Assembly (NCBI GenBank): GCA_900765525.1
Contig: CAAFRY010000148.1
Location: 1-25,867 of the forward strand
Direction: 5' to 3'
Length of the DNA: 25,867 nucleotides
Origin: an uncultured Blautia sp.
Lineage (GTDB): Bacteria; Bacillota; Clostridia; Lachnospirales; Lachnospiraceae
Under the pieces are notes generated by a model. It did no database searches and was not told the origin of the DNA. It saw only the letters and a list, made by a program, of their open reading frames with translations. The position numbers were made by a program, and so were the translations under genes. Every line of letters begins with the position of its first letter. Within the stretch, counting starts at the first letter, position 1. Below are positions 6,394-14,777 of this stretch, in pieces.

Positions 6394-7941
6394 CTATTTT
6401 TTATTTTGCCGGTGATATATCTTTTGATATTCTTTTGGGGAAATCCCTACATATCGTTTAAATATTTTTGAAAAATATCCTTGATTTATAAATCCCGTTT
6501 TTTCGCCTATTTGCTGTATGGTCAAATTTTCTGTTTGCAGCAAACGTTTTGATTGCTCAATTCGGATTTGATTTAAGTAATCAGAAAAATGTTGGTTGGT
6601 TTTCTGGAAAAAGAGCGTTGATAAGTATGTGTAGTTAATATGAAAAATTTGGGCTATATCTGAAAGCTTTAAATCCATTTGGTAATTTCCAGCGATATAA
6701 TCTTGTATTTGAAAAAACAAATCCAATTCTCGTTTTTGCGTTTCGTTGTCTACTATTTCTTCCAGATAAGTAAAAAATTCTTTTAAAATAGATTCCAGTA
6801 TTTTGTAATTTTCAGAGGTGTCTATTTTCTTAAAGTATTTTACTTTTTCAAAATTTATAGAAGAAGTTTGAAATCCTGCAGAGGTTAAAGCCTGGATAAT
6901 GGAGTATAGAGCATTTTCAATTTGCTTTTTTAGAGTAAATACATCTGTAGACGGAAAGCGTACTGCATTTTTTATATATTGGACTAAGATGTTATAGGCA
7001 GCAGAAAGATTTAAAGGGTCTATAGATTTTTTTAGCTGCTGATAAGGAAAATCAAGTGGATGGGATTTTATGTCACGAAAAAAGATAAAGGGTTTATCTG
7101 GAAAATAAAAACTATATTCTAATAATGTAGCGCAGGAATCATACTGGGCTGATGTAGTTGTAATATCAGAGAAAATCTTTGAAATACTAAAAATTACGGA
7201 TATAGACAATATAGTTTTTAATTTTTGGACAAACGTATAAAGCTGGTTAGTGTCCAGCTGCTTTTCAGAATTCTTTAATTGTAAAAGTATGCATAAATAC
7301 CCTTGGTCAGATATACAGACTGCTCTACGATAGGAATTGAATTCTTCTGCAAGAGGAACAGATAGCTGTTTTTCGTATGAGAAGAAGGTTTGATTTCCTA
7401 GTATAGAACCGCAGAGTAAGATGTAATCAGCCTTCGGGACAAAATTTATATGGGCGTCCTGAAAACGTTGCATGATAGAGTTTGTATCCATAGAAGCACC
7501 ATGTATCAATTCTTTTAATGTCTGAGAAGAAGAAGCGTGGAAGGTGGCAGGAGAAGAAGTATGATTTTTTAGTTTTTTCAGCAGCTTTAAAAGCGCTTCT
7601 TTTTCTAAAGCAGGTTTTAGCAGATAGTCATCCACACCTAGTTTAAATAGAGATTTTACATAATCAAAATTATCATAGCTACTTAAAATAATGATATGTA
7701 TCCAGGGATACTGCTCTTTGATTTTTTCTGTTAGTTCGATTCCATCCATAGCGGACATAAGAATATCGGTAATAACAATATCTGGTTTTACAGATTCTAT
7801 TAGTCTTAAACCTTCGATTCCATTGGAAGCTTCTCCTGCTATAGTAAATCCGTATTCCTCCCAATTGCATAGATATTTAATTCCGTTTCTTAGAAGTAAT
7901 TCATCATCAATGATTAAAATCTTTGTTAAATTCTGATTCAT
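6394..7941 (-). CDS. Response regulator, REC plus AraC-type DNA-binding domain (YesN-like)
   Basis: A 515-residue response regulator. The receiver domain (about 1-125) shows IIDDE with acidic Asp12/Asp13, the phospho-acceptor Asp59 in IVITDILMSAMDG, and LLKPALEKEALL near residue 110. A middle region of about 280 residues has no motif I recognise. The C-terminal 100 residues are an AraC double helix-turn-helix (LSDIAQIFHINYTYLSTLF, then TGFINQGYFSKIFKRYVGIS). ATG 7941 is preferred over ATG 7962 because GGGGGAG lies 6 nt upstream. That places the first 35 nt inside the end of the kinase gene, so the two are translationally coupled. By family and position it should activate the divergent ABC-sulfatase operon. 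The gene is AT-rich compared with the flanking regions. Confidence 0.92.
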   Translation of the reverse strand: MNQNLTKILIIDDELLLRNGIKYLCNWEEYGFTIAGEASNGIEGLRLIESVKPDIVITDILMSAMDGIELTEKIKEQYPWIHIIILSSYDNFDYVKSLFKLGVDDYLLKPALEKEALLKLLKKLKNHTSSPATFHASSSQTLKELIHGASMDTNSIMQRFQDAHINFVPKADYILLCGSILGNQTFFSYEKQLSVPLAEEFNSYRRAVCISDQGYLCILLQLKNSEKQLDTNQLYTFVQKLKTILSISVIFSISKIFSDITTTSAQYDSCATLLEYSFYFPDKPFIFFRDIKSHPLDFPYQQLKKSIDPLNLSAAYNILVQYIKNAVRFPSTDVFTLKKQIENALYSIIQALTSAGFQTSSINFEKVKYFKKIDTSENYKILESILKEFFTYLEEIVDNETQKRELDLFFQIQDYIAGNYQMDLKLSDIAQIFHINYTYLSTLFFQKTNQHFSDYLNQIRIEQSKRLLQTENLTIQQIGEKTGFINQGYFSKIFKRYVGISPKEYQKIYHRQNKK

Positions 7942-9718
7942 AAGATTCTCCCCCATTTTCACATACCATTGGCAAACGAATAACTATTTGAGTACCATAG
8001 CCTTTCATGCTGGATATATGAAGGCCATAAGCATTTCCGTAGATTAGCTTTATTCGTTCATTTACATTTTTTAAACCAATACCCGTAAGGCCACGCTTTT
8101 GGTAAGGACTGTTTTCATAAAGTAAACGGTCAGCCATAGCGGGTTCCATTCCCTGTCCATTATCAATTACTTCAATTTGTAGAGTATTATGGATAAGCGT
8201 GGCGTATATACTAATGTCTCCACATGGGATATTGTCTGAAAAACCATGAAAAATGGAGTTTTCAACCAAGGGCTGCAAAAACATTTTTGGAACCTGATAG
8301 ATACCACATTCTTCCGGTATCTGAAGCATAAGACGAATTCCGTTTCCATACCGCAGCTTCTGAATCAGAAAATAGCTTTCTAAAAGCTCCGCTTCTTCCT
8401 TCAGAGATATGGTTTCTCTGGTGTCGCCTATGGTTTTTCTTAAGAGTACGATAAATGAGGTGATTCCCTGCAAGACCTCTTGAATACGGCCGGCAGTACA
8501 CAGATATTTAAAGGATGTAAGGGTATTGTAAATAAAGTGCGGGTTTATCTGATTCTGCAAAGCATTTAGCTCCGCAAGTCTTCTGGCCGATTGTTCCTGA
8601 TATAAATTTTCTATATAAATATGCAGATGGTTAAGCATGTGATTAAAAGAATGACCTAATTGGACAGCTTCTATACAACCGTGGCAATCAGCCAGAGCAA
8701 TAGCAGGGGAGGCAGTTTTCCAATCAACATTTTGCATAATACTGGTAAGTTTTTTTATGGGGCCCGTGATTTTGTTAATCGTTACGATTAAAAACAGAGA
8801 GACAGAAATATAGATAAGCCCACCAATTAGGACGGAAAGAAAAATACTTGACCATACATTTTTGCTTATACTGGAATAATCAGTAAGCTGAATCAACCAG
8901 AAACCAAAAAATGGATTTTGGAGAGAGACAGGAAGGTATTTTTCATCTTCGTAAGAAACAGGTTTTGTATAAGCGCCGTCCTTTGCTATTTTCAGAAGCT
9001 TGTTGTCCTGAGTTCCTATACTCTTACTGTTAGAATCGGAAAGAATAAGGCCATCTTCTGTAAGAATGGAAAAACGGCTGTTTTTCTGTTCCAAATCAGA
9101 AAATAAACTAGAGAAAGCGGATTCGTCAATCACAACTACTGCATAACCATATATGGACTGTATATGGGAGTCGAATAGGGAACAGGCCGCAAAGGTATAG
9201 AAATTATCCTCTGTAAAAGGAGTAATTCCTTTGTGATAAAAATCCATAGCCATAGTCTTATGGTTATTCTCTATTTTTTCAATAAAATCCTCCTGCAATA
9301 TTCCGGTTTTTTCCAAATATATAGTTTCATTATAGGTAGAGTAAGTGCAGTTATTTTTTCCGTAAAGAATCAGATTAACATTAGAATAGCTGAAAAAACC
9401 AGTATAACTTTGCAGAAAGTCATTTACATAGCGCTGCATTTGATAATACTCAAAGTTATCTTTTGGTGTGTCTTTCAGGTATGCTTTTAACGTAGAATTT
9501 GAAGAAAGTTGTACAATAGTATAAATTAATTGCTGATAAAAGGTGTTAAAACTTTCATTTAATTGTTTCATAGAGTGTTCATTAGACTGGGTAATCAAAT
9601 TAGAAGTATTTCTTTTATATTGCAGAGAATGAAAAGCAGTAATGAACAAGAAAGAAACGATAAAAGCAACTAAAACAATTCTCAGAATCTGCAGGGATAT
9701 TCCTCTAGGCTGTTTCAT
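7907..9718 (-). CDS. Sensor histidine kinase, YesM/LytS-like
   Basis: A 603-residue membrane kinase. One helix near residues 10-32 (ILRIVLVAFIVSFLFITAF), an extracytoplasmic sensor of about 255 residues, a second helix at about 289-312, and a HAMP linker precede a His_kinase domain with NQINPHFIYNTL (phospho-acceptor His394) and a C-terminal ATPase domain with VENSIFHGF, DNGQGM and GIGLKNVNERI. This is the layout of kinases that sense extracellular sugars and control carbohydrate ABC transporters. The frame is open to 9868, but ATG 9718 is chosen: it has AAAGGAG upstream and a good promoter at 9743-9771, and it starts with the basic residues expected before the first helix. It is divergent from the ABC operon. 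The ligand is unknown; a sulfated saccharide is plausible from context. Confidence 0.92.
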   Translation of the reverse strand: MKQPRGISLQILRIVLVAFIVSFLFITAFHSLQYKRNTSNLITQSNEHSMKQLNESFNTFYQQLIYTIVQLSSNSTLKAYLKDTPKDNFEYYQMQRYVNDFLQSYTGFFSYSNVNLILYGKNNCTYSTYNETIYLEKTGILQEDFIEKIENNHKTMAMDFYHKGITPFTEDNFYTFAACSLFDSHIQSIYGYAVVVIDESAFSSLFSDLEQKNSRFSILTEDGLILSDSNSKSIGTQDNKLLKIAKDGAYTKPVSYEDEKYLPVSLQNPFFGFWLIQLTDYSSISKNVWSSIFLSVLIGGLIYISVSLFLIVTINKITGPIKKLTSIMQNVDWKTASPAIALADCHGCIEAVQLGHSFNHMLNHLHIYIENLYQEQSARRLAELNALQNQINPHFIYNTLTSFKYLCTAGRIQEVLQGITSFIVLLRKTIGDTRETISLKEEAELLESYFLIQKLRYGNGIRLMLQIPEECGIYQVPKMFLQPLVENSIFHGFSDNIPCGDISIYATLIHNTLQIEVIDNGQGMEPAMADRLLYENSPYQKRGLTGIGLKNVNERIKLIYGNAYGLHISSMKGYGTQIVIRLPMVCENGGESYESEFNKDFNH

Positions 9719-9742
9719 AATCCACACTCTCCTTTTTTGTCC

Positions 9743-9771
9743 ATTATATAATGTAAGACTTTTGAAATCAA
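9743..9771 (-). promoter_or_regulatory. Promoter of the kinase-regulator operon
   Basis: On the minus strand: TTGATT (9771-9766), 17 bp, TATAAT (9748-9743). The expected transcript start is just ahead of the AAAGGAG ribosome binding site, giving a very short leader. Confidence 0.65.
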
Positions 9772-9772
9772 A

Positions 9773-9801
9773 TGGACATACCTGGTATTTGTGTATAAAA
9801 T
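9773..9801 (+). promoter_or_regulatory. Possible promoter of the ABC-sulfatase operon
   Basis: TGGACA (9773-9778), 17 bp, TAAAAT (9796-9801). It directly abuts the divergent kinase promoter, so a bound response regulator could act on both. The leader would be about 165 nt and holds a small CCTC-aaaa-GAGG hairpin near 9922. The rest of the divergent gap is A-rich, and other -10-like strings exist. Confidence 0.3.
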
Positions 9802-9976
9802 AATACGAAATGAAAAAAAGAGAAGAAAAACTGAAAAAAGTGCAAAAAATCAAGAGGAATTTTGGCATAGCATAGAAATATAAGAAAATAGTGTAAGAAT
9901 AAAAGAAAAAAATAAGAACATCCTCAAAAGAGGTCTGTTAAGCTTTAATCATCAAATAAATGAAAGGAGATATGGT

Positions 9977-11272
9977 ATGAAAAAGAGAGTTGTCAGTATA
10001 TTATTGAGCGGAATTATGACAGCCATGGCGCTAACCTCCTGTGGTTCATCTGGAACACAAGAAGAAAAGAAAGAGGATAGCGAACAGGTAACATTGCAGT
10101 ATTGGTTTCAGGGTACAACGCAGACAGATGAGGAATTTGCTGAGAGATGTATAGAATCTTTTAACGAAAAATATCCGAACATTAAGGTAGAGGCGCAGGG
10201 ATTATCCACTACTATTTCTGACCAAGAGACAAAATTAAACGCAGCTACATTAAGTGATACCTATCCGGATGTGATAGCCCTTGTGCTTGCGGAGGTAGGA
10301 ACCAGGGCGCCGCTGGGGGATTTTGAGCCTTTGGAGTCCTATATTAACAGCTGGGATGAGAAAGATAATGTTTTGGATAGCGCATATGAAATGGGAAAAT
10401 ATCAGGGAGAACAGTTTGCCATCGGAACGTTTCCTAATCCACAGATTTATACTTATCGGAAGGATGTATTCAAGGAGGCGGGCTTAGACCCGGAAAATCC
10501 TCCTGCTACTTGGGATGAATTGAAAGAAACAGCAGAAAAGCTGACAAAAAGAGATGGAGATAAAGTAGTATTTGCCGGGTTGGATATTCCTTCCATGGAT
10601 AGTTCTCTGGTATTCACAGAGCCTTATATGAGAAGTGCTGGCTCTAAGGTAATTGACGAGGAAGCAGGAGAACCTGCATTTACAGACGAAGCTGCTATTG
10701 AAGCTTTAGACTATTTAGGTGAGCTTTCTGCTATGAATATTTCTATTCCTCATGACCAGCAGAAAGGTGAAGAGCATCCATTTGTAAATGGAAACGCTGC
10801 CATAAGTAATCTATCAGTAGCGAATATTATGGCTTTCCGCAATAATTATCCGGATGTGGAATTAGGGTATCTCCCCATTATCAAAAAAGATGATAATTCT
10901 CAGGAAGGAACCTGCTTCTGCGGTTATCAGCTTATTGCTATGAGCGCCAATTCCAAACATAAAGAAGAGGCATGGTTATTTATCCAGCATATGCTTTCTG
11001 ACGAAGTTGTATGGGATAGAACGGAAACCTATGATGCACCTGTTGTTAAAAAATCATTAGAGGAAAAATATCTGGATTCAGGAGATAAAGACTTTAAGAA
11101 AGCTATCATGAATTATGTGGAGCATGGAAAAGGTAAGGCCACTGTTCCATGGATAAATGAATTTAATAAATATGTTTCAGTAGCTTATGAGGAAGTTATC
11201 AATGGTAAAAAGACAGCAGAACAAGCCTTAAAAGATGCAAACGAGGTACTGACCAAAGAGATAGAGAAGTAA
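9977..11272 (+). CDS. Extracellular solute-binding lipoprotein of a carbohydrate ABC importer
   Basis: A 431-residue family 1 binding protein. It begins with a lipoprotein signal peptide: basic MKKR, a hydrophobic stretch and the lipobox LTSC with Cys22, followed by the acidic, flexible linker GSSGTQEEKKEDSEQ. The mature part has the usual sugar-binding-protein pattern: VTLQYWFQGTT, FNEKYPNIKVE, YRKDVFKEAGLDPENPPATW, and a late region with EEAWLFIQHMLS. It captures the substrate outside the cell and delivers it to the two downstream permeases. AAAGGAG lies 7 nt ahead of the ATG. The ligand cannot be read from the sequence; the neighbouring sulfatase suggests a sulfated sugar or amino sugar. 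Confidence 0.93.
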   Translation: MKKRVVSILLSGIMTAMALTSCGSSGTQEEKKEDSEQVTLQYWFQGTTQTDEEFAERCIESFNEKYPNIKVEAQGLSTTISDQETKLNAATLSDTYPDVIALVLAEVGTRAPLGDFEPLESYINSWDEKDNVLDSAYEMGKYQGEQFAIGTFPNPQIYTYRKDVFKEAGLDPENPPATWDELKETAEKLTKRDGDKVVFAGLDIPSMDSSLVFTEPYMRSAGSKVIDEEAGEPAFTDEAAIEALDYLGELSAMNISIPHDQQKGEEHPFVNGNAAISNLSVANIMAFRNNYPDVELGYLPIIKKDDNSQEGTCFCGYQLIAMSANSKHKEEAWLFIQHMLSDEVVWDRTETYDAPVVKKSLEEKYLDSGDKDFKKAIMNYVEHGKGKATVPWINEFNKYVSVAYEEVINGKKTAEQALKDANEVLTKEIEK

Positions 11273-11282
11273 CAAGGGATTA

Positions 11283-11337
11283 GAGGCTTTGGAAATGGTT
11301 AGAAATCTTTCCGGAGCCTCCTTTCTTTAAAAGGAGG
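11283..11337 (+). promoter_or_regulatory. Intercistronic attenuator and competing ribosome-binding-site hairpin
   Basis: Between the binding-protein and permease genes two hairpins overlap. Hairpin 1: GAGGCTTTGGAAA (11283-11295) with TTTCCGGAGCCTC (11308-11320), 13 pairs including two G-U, followed by the T-rich ctttcttt. Hairpin 2: CCTCCTTT (11317-11324) with AAAGGAGG (11330-11337), which hides the permease ribosome binding site. They share 11317-11320 and cannot form together. Partial termination here would give more binding protein than permease, as is common in such operons. Confidence 0.6.
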
Positions 11338-11344
11338 AGATTTC

Positions 11345-12226
11345 ATGAAGAAAAAAATCGGTGTCGACAGATGTGGGTATATTTTTATAGCACCGTACTA
11401 TATCTTTTTTCTGATGTTTGTCCTGTTTCCCATTGCAGTAAGTATAGGTCTCAGCTTTACGGACTTTAACTTAAAGTCTATTTCTTTTATTGGCTTTGAA
11501 AACTACAGAACACTGATTTCAGATAGCTTGTATTGGATTTCTGTCAAGAATACCTTGATTTATGTTGTATTTACGGTGTTTTTTACTATGATTCTGGGAC
11601 TATTCTTAGCAATAGCGCTGAAAAGTGCTTCTATATGGGGAACAAAATTCTTTCGGGGTATTATTTATATGCCTTATGTGACTTCTATGGTGGCTATGTC
11701 TATGGTATGGCTTTGGCTTTATGACCCTACCCATGGAATTGTGAATGTTTTAATAGAAAAATTGGGATTTTCATCTCAGCAATGGCTGTATGATGAAAAA
11801 CTGGCTCTCGGTGCTATTATTGTAATGGGGGTATGGAAAGGACTTGGGTATTATATGACTTTGTTTTTGGCAGGATTATATAACATACCAGGATATTTAT
11901 ACGAGGCGGCTGAAATTGATGGTGCAAATGCAGTACAGTGTTTTTGGAAAATTACTCTTCCTATGCTTAGGCCAGTAACCTTTTTTATTTTAATAACAGG
12001 AGTTATCAATGCTTTTAATGTATTTGAACAGGTTAATGTTATGACGGGAGGCGGTCCCATGAATGCTACAACTACCATTGTGCATCAAATTTATATTCGT
12101 GCCTTTACCGAATATAAAATGGGTTATGGGGCGGCGGAGGCCGTCGTCTTGCTCATCATTGTTTTTGTATTTACTATGTTAAATTTCAGATACGGAAATC
12201 AAGGTGAAGATTTGGACATTGGATAG
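11345..12226 (+). CDS. Sugar ABC transporter permease (MalF/UgpA type)
   Basis: A 293-residue inner-membrane subunit with six predicted helices, starting with a short basic N-terminus and IFIAPYYIFFLMFVLFPIAV. The cytoplasmic EAA loop that docks the ATPase is clear: YEAAEIDGANAVQCFWKITL followed by PMLRP (about residues 185-210). Together with the next gene it forms the membrane channel for the lipoprotein-bound substrate. AGGAGG lies 7 nt before the ATG but may be masked by the intercistronic hairpin. The gene for the second permease starts 12 nt after the stop. No ATPase gene is present in the operon or elsewhere in the window, so a shared MsmX/MalK-like ATPase is presumably encoded elsewhere. 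Confidence 0.94.
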   Translation: MKKKIGVDRCGYIFIAPYYIFFLMFVLFPIAVSIGLSFTDFNLKSISFIGFENYRTLISDSLYWISVKNTLIYVVFTVFFTMILGLFLAIALKSASIWGTKFFRGIIYMPYVTSMVAMSMVWLWLYDPTHGIVNVLIEKLGFSSQQWLYDEKLALGAIIVMGVWKGLGYYMTLFLAGLYNIPGYLYEAAEIDGANAVQCFWKITLPMLRPVTFFILITGVINAFNVFEQVNVMTGGGPMNATTTIVHQIYIRAFTEYKMGYGAAEAVVLLIIVFVFTMLNFRYGNQGEDLDIG

Positions 12227-12238
12227 GAGGAGGACATT

Positions 12239-13105
12239 ATGAGAAAAAACAAGATAAAAAAAGGAATGATTTTTTGCACAATGCTGCTGGCCAGCCTTGT
12301 TATCCTTCTCCCTTTTTTAGTAATGTTTTTTACATCGCTGAAAACGCAGGCGGAAATTGCATCTCCGATATTTAAGCTGCTTCCGGAAAAATGGCTTTTT
12401 TCAAATTACGCAGAGGCAATGAAGTCGTCAGATTGGGATGTATTTTTCTATAATACATTTTTTGTGACAATAGTAGCCACAGTTATTAGTTTGATTATCA
12501 ATTCTTTAGCCGGTTACGCATTTGCCAGATTAAATTTTAAAGGGAGGGATATTCTGTTTATGTTGGCTTTAGCCGGAATGATGATTCCTCAGCAGGTTAC
12601 AATGCTTCCCAATTTTGTGGCTATGAAATATTTTCCTTTAGCAGGAGGAAATAATTTACTGGGACAAGGAGGCACCGGACTAATCAATACATATGCAGGA
12701 ATTGTAGCCCCTTACATAGCCGGGGCTTTTGGGGTATTTTTGTTTCGTCAGTTTTTTTTGAACTTCCCAAGGGCATTAGATGAAGCGGCTAAGATAGACG
12801 GTCTTACAAGATTCGGGACTTTTGTTCAGATTTATCTGCCTTTAAGTAAGCCTATATTTGCCACTTTGGTGGTTTTTAAGACAACCAGTACTTGGAACGA
12901 ATATACATGGCCTTTAATTATAACTACAAATAAGAATATGTGGACTGTGCAGCTGGCTCTTAGTGTTTTCAAGGAGGAATTTATTACACAGTGGAATTAT
13001 CTTATGGCGGCAACAACTTTAATTATGCTGCCTCTTCTGATAGTATATATCTTTATGCAAAAATATTTTGTAGAGGGTATTGTAACCACCGGAATAAAAG
13101 GATAG
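12239..13105 (+). CDS. Carbohydrate ABC transporter permease (MalG/UgpE type)
   Basis: A 288-residue partner permease with six predicted helices. Family marks are the N-terminal hydrophobic segment leading to FFTSLKTQAEI, and an EAA loop DEAAKIDGLTRFGTFVQIYL followed by PLSKP (about residues 180-205). The C-terminus ends QKYFVEGIVTTGIKG, nearly invariant in MalG-like carbohydrate permeases. AGGAGG precedes the ATG at normal spacing. Its stop lies 9 nt before the sulfatase gene, whose ribosome binding site sits in that gap, so the four genes from the binding protein to the sulfatase form one transcription unit. Confidence 0.94.
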   Translation: MRKNKIKKGMIFCTMLLASLVILLPFLVMFFTSLKTQAEIASPIFKLLPEKWLFSNYAEAMKSSDWDVFFYNTFFVTIVATVISLIINSLAGYAFARLNFKGRDILFMLALAGMMIPQQVTMLPNFVAMKYFPLAGGNNLLGQGGTGLINTYAGIVAPYIAGAFGVFLFRQFFLNFPRALDEAAKIDGLTRFGTFVQIYLPLSKPIFATLVVFKTTSTWNEYTWPLIITTNKNMWTVQLALSVFKEEFITQWNYLMAATTLIMLPLLIVYIFMQKYFVEGIVTTGIKG

Positions 13106-13114
13106 GAGGAAATT

Positions 13115-14617
13115 ATGAGAACAGTTCTTATCTTAATGGATACCTTAAACAGAAGGTATCTGAAAACCTATGATAAAAATGCCAGAGGAATTACTCCTAA
13201 TATAGATAAATTTGCAGAAGAGAGTGTGATTTTTGAAAACCATTTTATTGGTTCGGCGCCTTGCATGCCAGCCAGAAGAGATATTTTTACTGGTAGAATG
13301 CAGTTCCTGGAAAGAGGATGGGGTGGTATAGAACCTTTCGACATTACTCTTCCGGAAATGTTGAGAAAACATAAAATTTTTACTCACATCACAACAGACC
13401 ATACCCATTATTTTGAAATTGGTGGAGAAAATTATTGCCAGCTTTTTGATACATGGGATTATCATAGAGGACAGGAATTCGACACATGGGTGTCAAAAAT
13501 CCGAAAACCTCAGATAGACAGAGAGGCTTATGGAAAAAAATCATCTCAATATCTATTAAATAAGACCAGATTTTTGACAGAAGCAGATTATCCTACTCCC
13601 AAGACCTTTCGCTCCGCCTGCCAGTGGGCAGAGGAAAATGCAGAGTGTGATGATTTCTTTTTAATGGTGGAAAGTTTTGACCCCCATGAACCTTTTGATA
13701 CGCCTAAGGAATATCTTGAGCTGTATGAAAAAAAATATAAAGGGAGAGAATTTAACTGGCCATCCTATGAACCGGTGACAGAGCCGGCAGAGGCAGTAAA
13801 ACATCTTGAGAACTGCTATTTGGCCACTATGACTATGGCTGACCGATGGCTTGGAAAATTTATAGAATCTTTGAAGAAAAATAATCTGTATGAGGATACA
13901 TTGATTATTTTGACCACAGACCATGGACATATGCTGGGAGAACATGGGTATACGGGCAAGAATTTTATGCATGCGTACAACGAATTAGCGCATATTCCTC
14001 TCATGATAAAATTTCCCCAGAATAAATTTGGAAAAAAGAGGGTGACAGAGCTTACTCAAAATATTGATTTAATGCCTACAATTTTGGGACATCATAAATG
14101 TAAAATTCCGGACACAGTTAAAGGAATCAATTTGTCAGAACTGCTCCAAGGAAATGTAAAGCCCAGAGAACAGGTGATATATGGCTGGTTTGGCAGGGCA
14201 GTAAATGTATACGATGGAAGATATACTTACTTTAGAAGTCCCCAAAATGAGAAAAATCAACCATGTTATCAATATTTTGCTATGCCCAGTACAGTCTGGA
14301 GATATTTTGGGAATGATTATGCCCAGGATTTAGAAATGGGAAGGTTTTTGCCTTATACGGATTATCCTGTATACCGCTTGCATGTAAAGCGGCCGGAGGA
14401 TTATTCCGGTGATATTTCTTATGTAAAAAAATCATTGCTGTTTGATATAAAATCAGACTATAAGCAACAGATTCCCATAGAAAATCCGGAATTAGAGAAA
14501 GAAATGTGTATGAAGCTTATTAGGGGGATGAAAGAGGCTCAGAGTCCGAAAGAGCAGTATGAAAGGCTTGGACTTCAGGCAGGAACGCACTGCGGCGGAG
14601 AGGAATTATGTCGCTAA
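13115..14617 (+). CDS. Cytoplasmic Cys-type sulfatase
   Basis: A 500-residue member of the alkaline phosphatase-like sulfatase family. The activation signature is APCMPARRDIFTGR with Cys50, Pro52 and Arg54 (C-x-P-x-R, then TG); Cys50 would be converted to formylglycine by a radical-SAM maturase (anSME), which is not in this window. Metal-site motifs include Asp9 in LILMDT and Asp269-His270 in TTDHGHMLGEHG. There is no signal peptide, so it acts on a substrate imported by the upstream ABC transporter, releasing sulfate. The last 12 or so residues (from AGTHCGGE) are encoded by a repeat, and the TAA stop lies in a hairpin loop of that repeat, so the native C-terminus may have been altered. A related hydrolase, such as a phosphonate monoesterase, cannot be excluded. 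Confidence 0.88.
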   Translation: MRTVLILMDTLNRRYLKTYDKNARGITPNIDKFAEESVIFENHFIGSAPCMPARRDIFTGRMQFLERGWGGIEPFDITLPEMLRKHKIFTHITTDHTHYFEIGGENYCQLFDTWDYHRGQEFDTWVSKIRKPQIDREAYGKKSSQYLLNKTRFLTEADYPTPKTFRSACQWAEENAECDDFFLMVESFDPHEPFDTPKEYLELYEKKYKGREFNWPSYEPVTEPAEAVKHLENCYLATMTMADRWLGKFIESLKKNNLYEDTLIILTTDHGHMLGEHGYTGKNFMHAYNELAHIPLMIKFPQNKFGKKRVTELTQNIDLMPTILGHHKCKIPDTVKGINLSELLQGNVKPREQVIYGWFGRAVNVYDGRYTYFRSPQNEKNQPCYQYFAMPSTVWRYFGNDYAQDLEMGRFLPYTDYPVYRLHVKRPEDYSGDISYVKKSLLFDIKSDYKQQIPIENPELEKEMCMKLIRGMKEAQSPKEQYERLGLQAGTHCGGEELCR

Positions 14618-14660
14618 AGCGACCCGCTGCAGGCGGAGAACCCTGCAAAGCAGGATTCTT
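14578..14660. repeat. Hairpin-string repeat, copy 2, overlapping the sulfatase 3' end
   Basis: Starts with GGCAGGAACGCAC (14578-14590), identical to copy 1, then has GTCGC-taaa-GCGAC (14610-14623) and CCTGC-aaa-GCAGG (14642-14654), the latter followed by attctttt and possibly a weak terminator. The taaa hairpin is 5 bp here and 6 bp in copy 1, with paired changes keeping the stem intact. The first 40 nt are read in frame as the sulfatase C-terminus. Confidence 0.6.
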
Positions 14661-14684
14661 TTAAAAATTAGTCATATAACACAG

Positions 14685-14748
14685 GCAGCTGCCGGATACA
14701 GATGCGGGAATTATAATCCACATGTATCCGGCAGCTGCTGTTTCTTTT
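14685..14748 (+). terminator. Intrinsic terminator of the ABC-sulfatase operon
   Basis: GCAGCTGCCGGATACA (14685-14700) pairs perfectly over 16 bp with TGTATCCGGCAGCTGC (14723-14738), with a 22-nt loop, followed by tgtttctttttg. It lies between the sulfatase and the convergent treR gene. Confidence 0.85.
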
Positions 14749-14777
14749 TGTTCTATTCTCCTCTGTCATAGGAAAGA

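Noticed and set aside
9719..9868. 50-residue N-terminal extension of the histidine kinase
   Set aside because: It would start upstream of a good promoter and would add a helix before the normal first membrane helix; ATG 9718 has its own AAAGGAG.
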